This document shows positions 54,165-62,351 of a DNA stretch of 64,000 bases, piece after piece; the first letter of the stretch is position 1, and every line of letters begins with the position of its first letter. The translations under genes were made by a program, and so were the position numbers. Under the pieces are notes generated by a model that had not been told where the DNA came from, ran no database searches, and saw only the letters and a program-made list of their open reading frames with translations. The stretch lies in contig JBDTBW010000089.1 in assembly GCA_039923855.1 (NCBI GenBank), positions 20,219 through 84,218 on the forward strand. The letters run 5' to 3'. The DNA is from 66-474 sp039923855. Lineage in GTDB: Bacteria > Pseudomonadota > Gammaproteobacteria > Xanthomonadales > Rhodanobacteraceae.

Positions 54165-56213
54165 ATGGCCTACACCACCGAAAACATCCGCAACGTGGCT
54201 CTTGCCGGCCACGCCGGCGCCGGCAAAACCACCTTGTTCGAAGCCCTGCTGCACGCCGGCGGCGCGATCTCCTCGGCGGGAACGGTCGAGCGCGGCGGCA
54301 CGCTGTCGGATTTCGACAACCAGGAGAAGGAACGCAAGCACTCGATCCATTCCGCGATCGCCTCGATCGATCTGCCCGACTGCCATCTCAATCTGATCGA
54401 CACCGCCGGTTACGCGGATTTCCGCGGACAGGCGTTGTCGGCGCTGGCGGCCGTTGAAACCGTGGCGATCGTGGTCAATGCCAGCAACGGCATCGAGCAC
54501 GGCACGCGCCGGATGATGCACTACGCGCGCGAACGAAAATTGGCGCGGATGCTGGTGGTGAATCGCATCGACATGGAAGGCGTCGATCTGGCCGCGCTGA
54601 TCGATGCCGTGCGCGACGAATTCGGCAATGAATGTCTGCCGGTCAATCTGCCGGCCGACAACGGCGCCAAAGTCGTCGATTGCTTTTTCGCACCGCAAGG
54701 CATGAGCGACGTTGGCGATGTCGCCGATGCGCACCAACGCATCATCGACCAGGTCGTCGAGATCAACGAACGGGTGATGGGCCGCTATCTGGAAGACGGC
54801 GAAGGCGCGCTGTCGCAAGAGGACTTGCACGATGCCTTCGAGCAATCCTTGCGCGAAGGGCATCTGGTACCGATCTGTTTCGTGTCCGCGCGCAGCGGCG
54901 CGGGCGTCAAGGAACTGCTGCACGTCGCGCAACGCTTGCTGCCCAATCCCGCCGAAGGTAATCCACCGCCATTCGTCAAGGGAACAGGCACCAACGCGCA
55001 ACCCATCGCAGCGAAACCCGACGCGAAAGCCCACGTGATCGCAGATGTGTTCAAGATCATCAACGATCCCTTTGTCGGCAAGCTGGCGGTGTTCCGGGTA
55101 TGGCAGGGCACGGTGAGAAAAGATACTCAGCTTTTCATCGACGACGGCAAGAAGCCGTTCAAGGTCGGGCATCTGTTCAAGCTGCACGGCAAGGATCACG
55201 TCGAGATCGAACAGGCGATCCCCGGCGATATCGCCGGCGTTGCGAAAGTCGAGGAAATCCATTTCGACGCGGTGCTGCACGATTCGCACGACGAGGATCA
55301 GATCCATTTGCAGCCGCTGGAGTTTCCGCAACCGATGTTCGGCCTCGCGGTGGAACCCGCGCACAAGGGCCAGGAACAGAAACTCGCGACCGCGTTGCAC
55401 AAATTATCCGAGGAAGATCCCTGCCTGCGCATCGAGCACAACAAGGAGTTGAACGAAAGCGTGGTGCGCGGGCTTTCCGATCTGCATCTGAAGCTCACGC
55501 TTGAACGCATGAAGGAGCGTTATGGCGTGGAAGTCAAAACGCGCCCGCCGCGGATCGCCTATCGCGAAACCATCGGCGGCAAGGCCGAAGGCCATCATCG
55601 CCACAAGAAGCAGACGGGCGGCGCCGGCCAGTTCGGCGAGGTCTTTCTGCGCGTCGAGCCATTGCCGCGCGGCGGCGGTTTCGAGTTTCGCGACGACAGT
55701 AAGGGCGGCGTGATACCCAACCAGTACATCCCCGCGATCGAAAAAGGCGTGCGCCAGGTGCTGGAACACGGCGCGGTCGCCGGCTACCCGATGCAGGACG
55801 TGCGCGTGGTCGTCTACGACGGCAAATACCATCCGGTCGATTCCAAGGAAGTCGCATTCGTATCCGCCGGCAAGAAGGCGTTCCTGGACGCGATCACCAA
55901 GGCCAAACCAATCCTGCTGGAGCCTGTGGTCAATCTCGACGTCAACGTGCCCGAGCAATACATGGGCGATGTCACCGGCGGCCTCGCGAGCAAACGCGCG
56001 CGCATCAACGGCACCGACTCACAGCGCGGCGGCGAACTCGTCATCAAGGCGCAGGTGCCGCTGGCCGAGGTCGTCGACTACCAGACCGAACTGCGCGCGA
56101 TCACCGGTGGCCGCGGCCGCTACGCGGTCGAACTGTCGCACTACGATCCGGTGCCCGCGCAAATCCAGAAACAGTTGACCGAGGCGTATAAGCCGAAGGT
56201 TGAAGAGGATTAA
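54165..56213 (+). CDS. EF-G2-type translation GTPase (elongation factor G paralogue)
   Basis: 682-aa GTPase of the EF-G family. P-loop GHAGAGKT at 15-22; G3 is DTAGY at 79-83, where canonical EF-G has DTPGH, so the GTP-hydrolysis histidine is replaced by Tyr83; G4 is NRID. Domains II-V are present (PFVGKLAVFRVWQGTV, KQTGGAGQFGEVFLRVEP, MGDVTGGLASKRARINGT). Such DTPGY/DTAGY proteins form the EF-G-2 group, distinct from the ribosomal-operon EF-G, and their roles range from reduced GTPase to recycling functions. It stands away from rpsL/tuf genes. GAGGAAA precedes the ATG. Confidence 0.88.
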   Translation: MAYTTENIRNVALAGHAGAGKTTLFEALLHAGGAISSAGTVERGGTLSDFDNQEKERKHSIHSAIASIDLPDCHLNLIDTAGYADFRGQALSALAAVETVAIVVNASNGIEHGTRRMMHYARERKLARMLVVNRIDMEGVDLAALIDAVRDEFGNECLPVNLPADNGAKVVDCFFAPQGMSDVGDVADAHQRIIDQVVEINERVMGRYLEDGEGALSQEDLHDAFEQSLREGHLVPICFVSARSGAGVKELLHVAQRLLPNPAEGNPPPFVKGTGTNAQPIAAKPDAKAHVIADVFKIINDPFVGKLAVFRVWQGTVRKDTQLFIDDGKKPFKVGHLFKLHGKDHVEIEQAIPGDIAGVAKVEEIHFDAVLHDSHDEDQIHLQPLEFPQPMFGLAVEPAHKGQEQKLATALHKLSEEDPCLRIEHNKELNESVVRGLSDLHLKLTLERMKERYGVEVKTRPPRIAYRETIGGKAEGHHRHKKQTGGAGQFGEVFLRVEPLPRGGGFEFRDDSKGGVIPNQYIPAIEKGVRQVLEHGAVAGYPMQDVRVVVYDGKYHPVDSKEVAFVSAGKKAFLDAITKAKPILLEPVVNLDVNVPEQYMGDVTGGLASKRARINGTDSQRGGELVIKAQVPLAEVVDYQTELRAITGGRGRYAVELSHYDPVPAQIQKQLTEAYKPKVEED

Positions 56214-56255
56214 AATTCACCTCGTCTTGCGACACCACCCACAAGGAGAAACGCC

Positions 56256-56816
56256 ATGACATTCGCTTCGCTGTGGTTGCCGATCCTGCTTTCAGCGGTG
56301 TTCGTGTTCATCGCGAGCGCTCTCATCAACATGTTCCTGAAGTTCTGGCACACGCCCGATTACCGCAAGTTTGCCAACGAGGACGAAGTCCGCGCCGCGA
56401 TCCGCAATGGTAATCCCGCACCGGGGCAGTACGCGCTGCCCTGGTGCGGGCCGGAAGCAATGAAGGATCCGGCGATGAAGGAGAAGTTCAAACAGGGGCC
56501 GGTCGGCATGGTGCAACTGCGCCGCCCCGGGTCGATGAACATGGGCGCCTCGCTCGCACAATGGTTCGTGTTCTGCCTGCTGGTGTCGGTGTTCTGCGCG
56601 TTGCTGGGCGTGGGCGTGCTGGTGCCCAGCGCGGACCATCGCCTGATATTCCACACGATCGCGCTGGCCGCGCTGATGGGTTATGCCTTCGGCTCGTTCC
56701 CGGACGCGATCTGGTGGGGCTTTCCGTGGCGCACCGCAGTCAAGTACATCATCGACGGTGTGATTTACGCGGTGATCACCGGATTCACCTTCGTGTGGCT
56801 GTGGCCGGCGGCGTGA
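56256..56816 (+). CDS. Three- to four-helix membrane protein, unknown
   Basis: 186 aa. An N-terminal helix (LWLPILLSAVFVFIASALINMFL) is followed by a soluble loop with FWHTPDYRKFANEDEVRAAIRNG, and then three helices (FVFCLLVSVFCALLGVGVLV, HTIALAALMGYAFGSFPDAIW, IDGVIYAVITGFTFVWLW). AAGGAGAA precedes the ATG. The FWH-DY and GxFPDA-WWG motifs recur in proteins of unknown function. It follows the EF-G2 gene by 42 nt and may share its transcript. Confidence 0.75.
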   Translation: MTFASLWLPILLSAVFVFIASALINMFLKFWHTPDYRKFANEDEVRAAIRNGNPAPGQYALPWCGPEAMKDPAMKEKFKQGPVGMVQLRRPGSMNMGASLAQWFVFCLLVSVFCALLGVGVLVPSADHRLIFHTIALAALMGYAFGSFPDAIWWGFPWRTAVKYIIDGVIYAVITGFTFVWLWPAA

Positions 56817-56957
56817 TGGATGCTCGGCCGCGATGATCGGCAAGGCAATCAGTATGATCATCGCGGCCGCTACTTCCGGCACTCACACGTCGCGGTGAGC
56901 ATGCCGGGGGCGCCCAGAAGCAATTGACCAAGACGTACAAATCAAAGTGGAGGAGAA

Positions 56958-57461
56958 ATGGATGAACCTCAGTTCTTTGGTTCCACTATTCACTATCTTG
57001 ACGTTGAGCGTTATCAGCGCGCTCTGCACAATCGATCGCCATCACCACCACTTAAAGAGGTCGATGTCTACAAATTTCCTGTAGGTCTCGGCTGTCTGAT
57101 GGTTTTCTGTTCGATCCTTTTTCTCACCGCCCCTTTCTGGCCGGGAGCAAGGGGAAATATGGATCTACTAACTTTTTCATTGCCATTTCTTGGCTTCGCA
57201 GCATTTGCATTTTTCATGGGCATCTATTTTTTCAGATACCGAGTTGTTCTCAATCGGGAAACACTCACTATTGGTGCATTTTTCAAGAAAGTAACAAAAA
57301 TTTCTGATATCGCCGAGGTTAGGTTTCAACGCGAGAACAGAACAAATCAGCTTATTGTATTGTTGCGCAATGGTTGCAAGATTACTTTCTCGGGCATGCT
57401 GGGCGATTTTCAATCGCTAGTCAGCACTCTTAGTACCTATGGAATGCGAAACCCTGCATGA
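56958..57461 (+). CDS. AT-rich orphan gene: two-helix membrane protein, PH-like C-terminus
   Basis: 167 aa with two hydrophobic helices (GLGCLMVFCSILFLTAPFW, LLTFSLPFLGFAAFAFFMGIYFF) and a C-terminal beta-rich region (YRVVLNRETLTIGAFFKKVTK, SDIAEVRFQRENRTNQLIVLLRNGCKI) resembling bacterial PH-like domains after two helices. Codon and base composition are visibly AT-rich compared with every neighbour, with many TTT, ATT and AAA codons, suggesting recent horizontal acquisition. GGAGGAGAA precedes the ATG. Its stop overlaps the next start (ATGA). No function is assigned. Confidence 0.78.
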   Translation: MDEPQFFGSTIHYLDVERYQRALHNRSPSPPLKEVDVYKFPVGLGCLMVFCSILFLTAPFWPGARGNMDLLTFSLPFLGFAAFAFFMGIYFFRYRVVLNRETLTIGAFFKKVTKISDIAEVRFQRENRTNQLIVLLRNGCKITFSGMLGDFQSLVSTLSTYGMRNPA

Positions 57462-58027
57462 GCGATGATCTCACCGATTCTTCGAAATCGAAGCATCGTG
57501 AATTGAATACTTCGCGCCTCGCTCGTCGCGCGCTGCTGGCTTTCGTGCTGACGTTCATTGCGTCGCGTTGCGTGGTGTTCCTGATCATGTCGCAGCGGAT
57601 GCCGAATCTATATTTCTTTCTGCGCGGCACCCACGTGCATCACCTGAACTATGGCATTTTTTTGCTGGCAGGCGTCGGCGCATATCTGCTGTTCGCCGCA
57701 CCGCAAGGGAAAAGCGCCGACCGCGCGGCGCTGGTGTACGGGATCGCGATGGCGCTGACCTTCGACGAGTTCGGCATGTGGCTGCACCTGGGCGGCAGTT
57801 ACTGGCAACGCGCCAGCGTGGATGCGGTGGTCGTGGTCGCAGCACTGTTCGGCTTGCTGGCGTTCGCGCCGTCGTGGCGCGCTTACGAGAAACGTCGCCG
57901 CAAGACAGCGTTCGCGTTGCTGCTCGCGATCATCATGTTCGCGGCGGTGCTGATCGATACCGGCGCGCGCATCGGGCATGTCTACGGCCCACATCTGCAG
58001 CAGCTCGAGCAAGCGTCGTCGCATTGA
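57458..58027 (+). CDS. Multi-helix membrane protein, unknown
   Basis: 189 aa with about five hydrophobic segments (ALLAFVLTFIASRCVVFLIM, YGIFLLAGVGAYLLFAAP, ALVYGIAMALTFDEFGMWLHLG, AVVVVAALFGLLAF, AFALLLAIIMFAAVLI). Motifs RGTHVHHLNYGIF and FDEFGMWLHLGG carry conserved His, Asp and Glu within membrane regions, which suggests metal- or proton-related function, but I cannot name the family. Start overlaps the AT-rich gene by 4 nt, yet the base composition here is GC-rich like the rest. Confidence 0.75.
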   Translation: MSDDLTDSSKSKHRELNTSRLARRALLAFVLTFIASRCVVFLIMSQRMPNLYFFLRGTHVHHLNYGIFLLAGVGAYLLFAAPQGKSADRAALVYGIAMALTFDEFGMWLHLGGSYWQRASVDAVVVVAALFGLLAFAPSWRAYEKRRRKTAFALLLAIIMFAAVLIDTGARIGHVYGPHLQQLEQASSH

Positions 58028-58063
58028 TCGCATTGATCGAGCGGGTTGCCGCTGGCGGAAGCG

Positions 58064-58627
58064 TTACGCCGCTGCCTTCTCGCGCTCCGCGATCGCGGCG
58101 ATCAAGGCGTTGGCGAATACCGGGATGTCATCGGGCTTGCGGCTGGTGATGAGATTGCCATCGATCACCACTTCGCTGTCCTCCCATTGCGCACCCGCGT
58201 TTTCCAGATCGGTGCGCAACGACGGCCACGAGGTGACCTGCTTGCCATCGACCAGACCCGCGTTGATCAATGTCCACGGTCCGTGACAGATCGCCGCGAT
58301 CGGTTTGCCGGTCGCACCGAAATCGGCGATGAACTTGATCGCGTCTTCTTTCAGGCGCAATTTGTCGGGATTGATCACGCCGCCCGGCAACACCAGCGCG
58401 TCGTAATCCACCACTTTCGCCTTCGCGAGCGGAACATCGACCTTGACCGTGTCGCCCCAGTTGCCGCCTTTCCAGCCCTTGATTGATTCGGCATCGTCGG
58501 GCGCGACCACGACGGTGCTTGCGCCAGCCTCCTCCAGCAATTGTCTGGGCTTCTGCAATTCCGATTGCTCGAAACCATCGGTGGCAAGGATGACGACCTT
58601 GCGGCCTTTCAGGGATGACTGGCTCAT
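58064..58627 (-). CDS. DJ-1/PfpI (YhbO/PfpI-type) protein
   Basis: 187-aa class I glutamine-amidotransferase-like fold. The nucleophile elbow AAICHGPW has Cys114-His115 and the acidic residue lies in DGFEQSEL (Glu20/Glu23), as in the intracellular protease/deglycase-type PfpI members. ALVLPGGVINPDKLR is diagnostic. Proposed activities for this family (protease, glyoxalase, deglycase) are debated, so I give only the family. Likely a stress protein. Confidence 0.9.
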   Translation of the reverse strand: MSQSSLKGRKVVILATDGFEQSELQKPRQLLEEAGASTVVVAPDDAESIKGWKGGNWGDTVKVDVPLAKAKVVDYDALVLPGGVINPDKLRLKEDAIKFIADFGATGKPIAAICHGPWTLINAGLVDGKQVTSWPSLRTDLENAGAQWEDSEVVIDGNLITSRKPDDIPVFANALIAAIAEREKAAA

Positions 58628-58710
58628 GGCGTTTACTCCGATCTGGATGAGCGCGCATGATGCACGCCGCGGCGTTAGCGTGGCGTGTTCGTGATGTCAT
58701 GTGCTGAGTC

Positions 58711-58853
58711 AGGGGTCTCTGCAAAACGTCGCGAGCGAAGACAGGTTGGGTGCCGCCGGAGCGGAGGAACCGGAGCGTACACGCCAGTATATGAGGATTC
58801 CGAGCACCGCCGGCAGCCGAGATGTCGAGCGCAGCAGTTTTGCAGAGATCCCT
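58711..58853 (+). repeat. R4 structured repeat, copy D (at SET gene 3' end)
   Basis: 143 bp with ends AGGGGTCTCTGCAAAAC and GTTTTGCAGAGATCCCT (one G-U-compatible mismatch) and an internal hairpin GGAACC/GGATTCC. It carries GCGAGCGAAGACAGG, GCCGCCGGAGC, GAGCACCGCCGGC, AGATGTCGAGCGCAG. The right end overlaps the stop codon of the SET gene; the left end lies 84 bp from the PfpI start. Confidence 0.8.
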
Positions 58854-59319
58854 AACGGCCGCGCTTGGGTTTCAACATAGTGCCGATGCATTTTTTCGCG
58901 CCGCACTTGCACGCCCAAACTTTTTTCATCTTCGCGTCGTGCGGCACGTCCAGTACGATGCCATAGTCGTAGGTCAGTTCCTCGCCGGCGCGGATCGCGC
59001 GCAGGGTTTCGATCATCACGCGATCTTTCCTGCCGCCATCGTCTTCCTCGACATAGGCGCGGCAATTCGGCGCGCAGCCGTGGTTGATCCAGCGCGCGGC
59101 GTTGCCGCCAACGTTGGCATCGACGATGTACGTGTCGTTGAGCGTGAACAGGAAGGTATGGCCGGTGTCCGAGCCCTCGCCGTAAAACCGGTCGGCTTGC
59201 GCGTGGGTGATGATGCGGCCCTTGTACTGGATCAGCGTGGTATCGGCGGGAAGGGCGGTGGCAGCGTAGACGCCGTTGCCGTGGATGGGCGAGCGGCGAA
59301 CAATCAATCGGCGTGTCAT
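58852..59319 (-). CDS. SET-domain protein-lysine methyltransferase
   Basis: 155-aa stand-alone SET domain, the protein lysine methyltransferase fold typical of eukaryotic chromatin enzymes. The N-terminal SPIHGNGVYAA strand, NHGCAPNC at 79-86, ELTYDYG at 114-120 and a post-SET zinc cluster CKCGAKKCIGTM (Cys137, 139, 144 with Cys82 or Cys86 nearby) are all present, so it should be active. Bacterial SET proteins are known from Chlamydia, Legionella, Xanthomonas and relatives. The substrate here is unknown. Divergent from the 59405 gene. Confidence 0.92.
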   Translation of the reverse strand: MTRRLIVRRSPIHGNGVYAATALPADTTLIQYKGRIITHAQADRFYGEGSDTGHTFLFTLNDTYIVDANVGGNAARWINHGCAPNCRAYVEEDDGGRKDRVMIETLRAIRAGEELTYDYGIVLDVPHDAKMKKVWACKCGAKKCIGTMLKPKRGR

Positions 59320-59404
59320 GGTTGAAGGATCAAGGGAGGAAAGCGCATGATGCCCGTTGCGCGCGGCGATGCAAAGCTACACATCCGCGCAGGAGATCAT
59401 TGCG

Positions 59405-59947
59405 ATGAATAAGCTCACCACGAAAATCGCCCTGCTGACCGCACTGGCCGTCGCGTCCGGCGCCGCGCAGGCATTCACACTCGATAGCCCGCAGATCAAG
59501 GCGGGCGGCGACATCGCGCGCGCGCAGGTATACACGCAATGCGGCGGCGGCAATGTGTCGCCGCAACTTGCGTGGCACGACCCCCCGGCGAATACCAAAA
59601 GCTTCGCCGTCACGGTGTTCGATCCCGACGCGGGCGGTGGCGGTTTCTGGCACTGGATCGCGTTCGACATCCATCCCGGTGCGCACGGTCTCAACGCGGG
59701 CGCTGGCACCCTGCACAACGGCAACGCGCCCGGCGATACCATCCAGTTCGAAAACGGTTTCGGCGAGCGCGGCTACGACGGGCCCTGTCCGCCACCGGGA
59801 AAGCCGCACCATTACGTGTTCACCGCGTACGCGCTGGACGTGCCCACGCTTGGGCTTTCCATCGACGCCGACGCCGGCAAAGCCATCGCGGCGATCAAGC
59901 GGCACACGCTCGCGACCGCCACGCTGACCGCGCAATACGGACGCTGA
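59405..59947 (+). CDS. PEBP (YbhB/YbcL) family exported protein
   Basis: 180 aa with a signal peptide (KIALLTALAVASGAAQA) and a phosphatidylethanolamine-binding/Raf-kinase-inhibitor-like fold. It shows CGGGNVSPQLAW, FDPDAGGGGFWHWIAFDI, and YDGPCPPPGKPHHYVF, the ligand-pocket signature of PEBP (DPDxP-like and GxHRY/HHY region). Periplasmic, ligand unknown. GGAG lies 9 nt before the ATG. Confidence 0.92.
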   Translation: MNKLTTKIALLTALAVASGAAQAFTLDSPQIKAGGDIARAQVYTQCGGGNVSPQLAWHDPPANTKSFAVTVFDPDAGGGGFWHWIAFDIHPGAHGLNAGAGTLHNGNAPGDTIQFENGFGERGYDGPCPPPGKPHHYVFTAYALDVPTLGLSIDADAGKAIAAIKRHTLATATLTAQYGR

Positions 59948-60005
59948 GCGCATCACGGAGCGAATGCGACGATAGAATCCGCGCATTCCACAACGGAATA
60001 CGCGA

Positions 60006-60773
60006 ATGAACCGCTGGTTGTCCGTTCTGACGTTGGTACTGATCGCGCCGTCGCCGGGCACGGCGATGACCGCGACGACGCCTACGATCTTCGCCGCCGC
60101 GAGTTTGAAACCGGCGCTGGATGATCTGGCGGCGCAAGGTTTGCTGGGCCCGAGAAGGCCACGCCTGGTGTACGCCGCATCGTCGGCACTGGCGCATCAG
60201 ATCGAACAAGGCGCGCCGGCGGACGTTTATATCTCCGCCGACGAAGACTGGATGGACGATCTCGCAATGCACGACGCGATCGTCGCGGATTCGCGCCGCG
60301 ATCTGCTCGGCAATGCGTTGGAGCTGGTCGCATTGAAAACCTCGTCGATTCGCGTCGATCTCGCGCAGCCGTCTTCGCTACTGGATGCGCTGGGCAAGGA
60401 TGGCCGCTTGTCGATCGCGCTGCCGGAATCCGTGCCCGCCGGGCGTTACGCAAAAGCGTCGTTGACGGCGCTCGGGCTATGGAATGGAATCGCCCAGCGT
60501 CTGGCATCGAACCAGGATGTGCGCGCCGCATTGAAACTGGTGGTGATCGGCGAAGCGCCGCTCGGCATCGTGTATCGCTCGGATGCAGTGTCGGAACCGC
60601 GTGTGCGGGTGGTGGCAACGTTCCCGGCGACGAGCCACAAGCCGATCGTGTATCCGATCGCGATCGTGCGCGGGCACGACAATGCCGCAACGCAAGCACT
60701 GATGACTGCCTTGGAATCGCCGCGGGCGCGGGACGTTTTTCGCGGTTACGGTTTCGACGCGCCACCACGATAG
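60006..60773 (+). CDS. modA: Molybdate ABC transporter substrate-binding protein
   Basis: 255-aa periplasmic binding protein. A signal peptide (WLSVLTLVLIAPSPGTAM) leads into TIFAAASLKPALDDLAAQG, the ModA N-terminal block (AAASL). LVYAASSALAHQIEQGAPADVYISADEDWMD, ALPESVPAGRYAKASL and GEAPLGIVYRSDA are hallmarks of oxyanion-binding ModA. Delivers molybdate to the ModB-ModC permease encoded next. A large hairpin lies in the gap before modB. Confidence 0.93.
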   Translation: MNRWLSVLTLVLIAPSPGTAMTATTPTIFAAASLKPALDDLAAQGLLGPRRPRLVYAASSALAHQIEQGAPADVYISADEDWMDDLAMHDAIVADSRRDLLGNALELVALKTSSIRVDLAQPSSLLDALGKDGRLSIALPESVPAGRYAKASLTALGLWNGIAQRLASNQDVRAALKLVVIGEAPLGIVYRSDAVSEPRVRVVATFPATSHKPIVYPIAIVRGHDNAATQALMTALESPRARDVFRGYGFDAPPR

Positions 60774-60802
60774 AAATGCCTGAAATGCGCTGCCGTGAAA
60801 TA

Positions 60803-60878
60803 ATCCGTTCGTGGTGAGGTATCGAACCTACGAACGATCCAGTGAGGTTCGTCCTTCGTTACCTCAGGGCGAACGGAT
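60803..60878 (+). repeat. Long compound palindrome between modA and modB
   Basis: 76 nt forming nested stems: ATCCGTTCG/CGAACGGAT outside, TGAGGTA/TACCTCA next, CGAACCT/AGGTTCG inside, with a 15-nt apex. It covers most of the 120-bp gap and ends 16 nt before the modB start, so the transcript would carry a stable hairpin at the modB translation start region. It is not similar to the R1-R5 families. Confidence 0.75.
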
Positions 60879-60893
60879 GCTCCTTTTGTTCGT

Positions 60894-61589
60894 ATGAACT
60901 TTCTGTCGCACGACGAAACGATCGCGCTGGCGCTGAGCCTCAAGGTCGCGCTGGTCGCGGTGATCTGCGCATTGCCGCCAGCGGTCGCTTGCGCGTGGTT
61001 GCTGGCGCGCAAGCGCTTCCTCGGCAAATCGCTGGCGGAAGCCGCGCTGTTGCTGCCGCTGATCCTGCCGCCGGTGGTGACGGGTTATGTGTTGCTGGAA
61101 CTGTTCGGCCATCGCGGACCGATCGGCCGCGTGCTGGATGCGTTGCACATGTCGATCGCGTTTCGCTGGACGGGCGCCGCGCTCGCCGCCGGCGTGATGG
61201 CGTTTCCGTTGCTGGTGGTCGCGTTGCGATCCGCATTCGAATCGGTCGATCGGCGTCTGGAACAGGCCGCCGCGACGCTGGGCGCGAGCGCATGGCGGAT
61301 TTTTTTCGGGATCGTGCTGCCGTTGTCGGCGCGCGGCCTGGTCGCGGGATTGGCGCTCGCGTTCGCGCGCGCGTTCGGCGAATTCGGCGCGACCATCACC
61401 TTCGTCTCCTCGATTCCCGGTGAAACGCGCACATTGCCGATCGCGTTGTACGAATTGCTGGAAACACCGGGCGGTGAAGGAGGCGCGCTGCGGCTGACCT
61501 GGGTCGCGTTGATCGTGGCACTGATCGCCACGCTGGGCGCGGCGCTGCTGCTGCGACGCGGAACCCGGCAACAAGGCCAGGACGCATGA
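60894..61589 (+). CDS. modB: Molybdate ABC transporter permease
   Basis: 231-aa inner-membrane permease with about five to six hydrophobic segments. The EAA loop EQAAATLGASAWRIFFGIVLPLSARGLVAG is intact, as are KSLAEAALLLPLILPPVVTGY and FARAFGEFGATITFVSSIPGETRTLPIALY, the ModB-specific C-terminal block. The stop overlaps the modC start (ATGA), so modB and modC are coupled. Confidence 0.94.
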   Translation: MNFLSHDETIALALSLKVALVAVICALPPAVACAWLLARKRFLGKSLAEAALLLPLILPPVVTGYVLLELFGHRGPIGRVLDALHMSIAFRWTGAALAAGVMAFPLLVVALRSAFESVDRRLEQAAATLGASAWRIFFGIVLPLSARGLVAGLALAFARAFGEFGATITFVSSIPGETRTLPIALYELLETPGGEGGALRLTWVALIVALIATLGAALLLRRGTRQQGQDA

Positions 61590-62299
61590 TCGAACTCGAC
61601 TTCGCACTGAATCGCGGCGAGTTCTCGCTACAACTCGCGTTGCAATCGCCGGCGCGCGCGCTGGCGCTGTTCGGTGCCTCGGGTTGCGGCAAAACCACCA
61701 CGCTGCACGCGATCGCCGGATTATTGAGACCCGCGCGAGGACGCATCGTGCTGGATGATCGCGTGTTGTTCGATTCGCAAAGCGGCGTCGATCTGCCACC
61801 GGCGCAGCGGAAACTTGGCGTGGTATTCCAGGACGTGCGGCTGTTTCCGCACCTGTCCGTGCGCGAGAATCTGCGTTACGGCATGAAGCGTCACGCGGAT
61901 TCGGCGCGCTTCGACGCCGCGGTGCAATTGCTCGGCCTGGCCACCTTGTTGTCACGCAAGCCGGGCCAATTGTCCGGCGGTCAGGCGCGGCGCGTGGCGA
62001 TGGGCCGTGCGTTGCTGGCGAACCCGCAAGCCTTGTTGCTGGACGAACCGCTGTCGAACTTGCATCGCGAGGCGCGCGCGGAGGTGCTGGAACATCTGCG
62101 CGGCCTGAAACGCGAGCTTGAGTTGACCACGATCCTGGTGAGCCACCAGGCCGACGAGGTGCTTGCGCTGGCCGATGCGGTCGCGGTGCTCGACGACGGA
62201 CGCTTGACCGCGTTGTCGCCGATCGCGGTGTTCGATGCAAGCCAGCGATTGCCGCAAAACACGCTACACGATATGCCATACGAACGGATTGCGCGGTAA
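61586..62299 (+). CDS. modC: Molybdate ABC transporter ATPase (short form)
   Basis: 237-aa ATP-binding subunit. Walker A GASGCGKTT (30-38), ABC signature QLSGGQARRVAMGRALL, Walker B LLLDEPLSNLH and the switch His in ILVSHQADEVLALAD. It lacks the C-terminal TOBE/molybdate-binding domain of the 350-aa E. coli ModC, so the usual trans-inhibition by intracellular molybdate should be absent. Fused or partial ModC forms of this length are known. Confidence 0.93.
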   Translation: MIELDFALNRGEFSLQLALQSPARALALFGASGCGKTTTLHAIAGLLRPARGRIVLDDRVLFDSQSGVDLPPAQRKLGVVFQDVRLFPHLSVRENLRYGMKRHADSARFDAAVQLLGLATLLSRKPGQLSGGQARRVAMGRALLANPQALLLDEPLSNLHREARAEVLEHLRGLKRELELTTILVSHQADEVLALADAVAVLDDGRLTALSPIAVFDASQRLPQNTLHDMPYERIAR

Positions 62300-62351
62300 T
62301 GCCACCAGCGCACACCATCAAAGGATCTAGGAGGAAGTCCCTGACTTCGAG

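Noticed and set aside
53814..55400. 528-aa open frame opposite EF-G2
   Set aside because: Antisense shadow; it would also run into the adjacent gene on its own strand.
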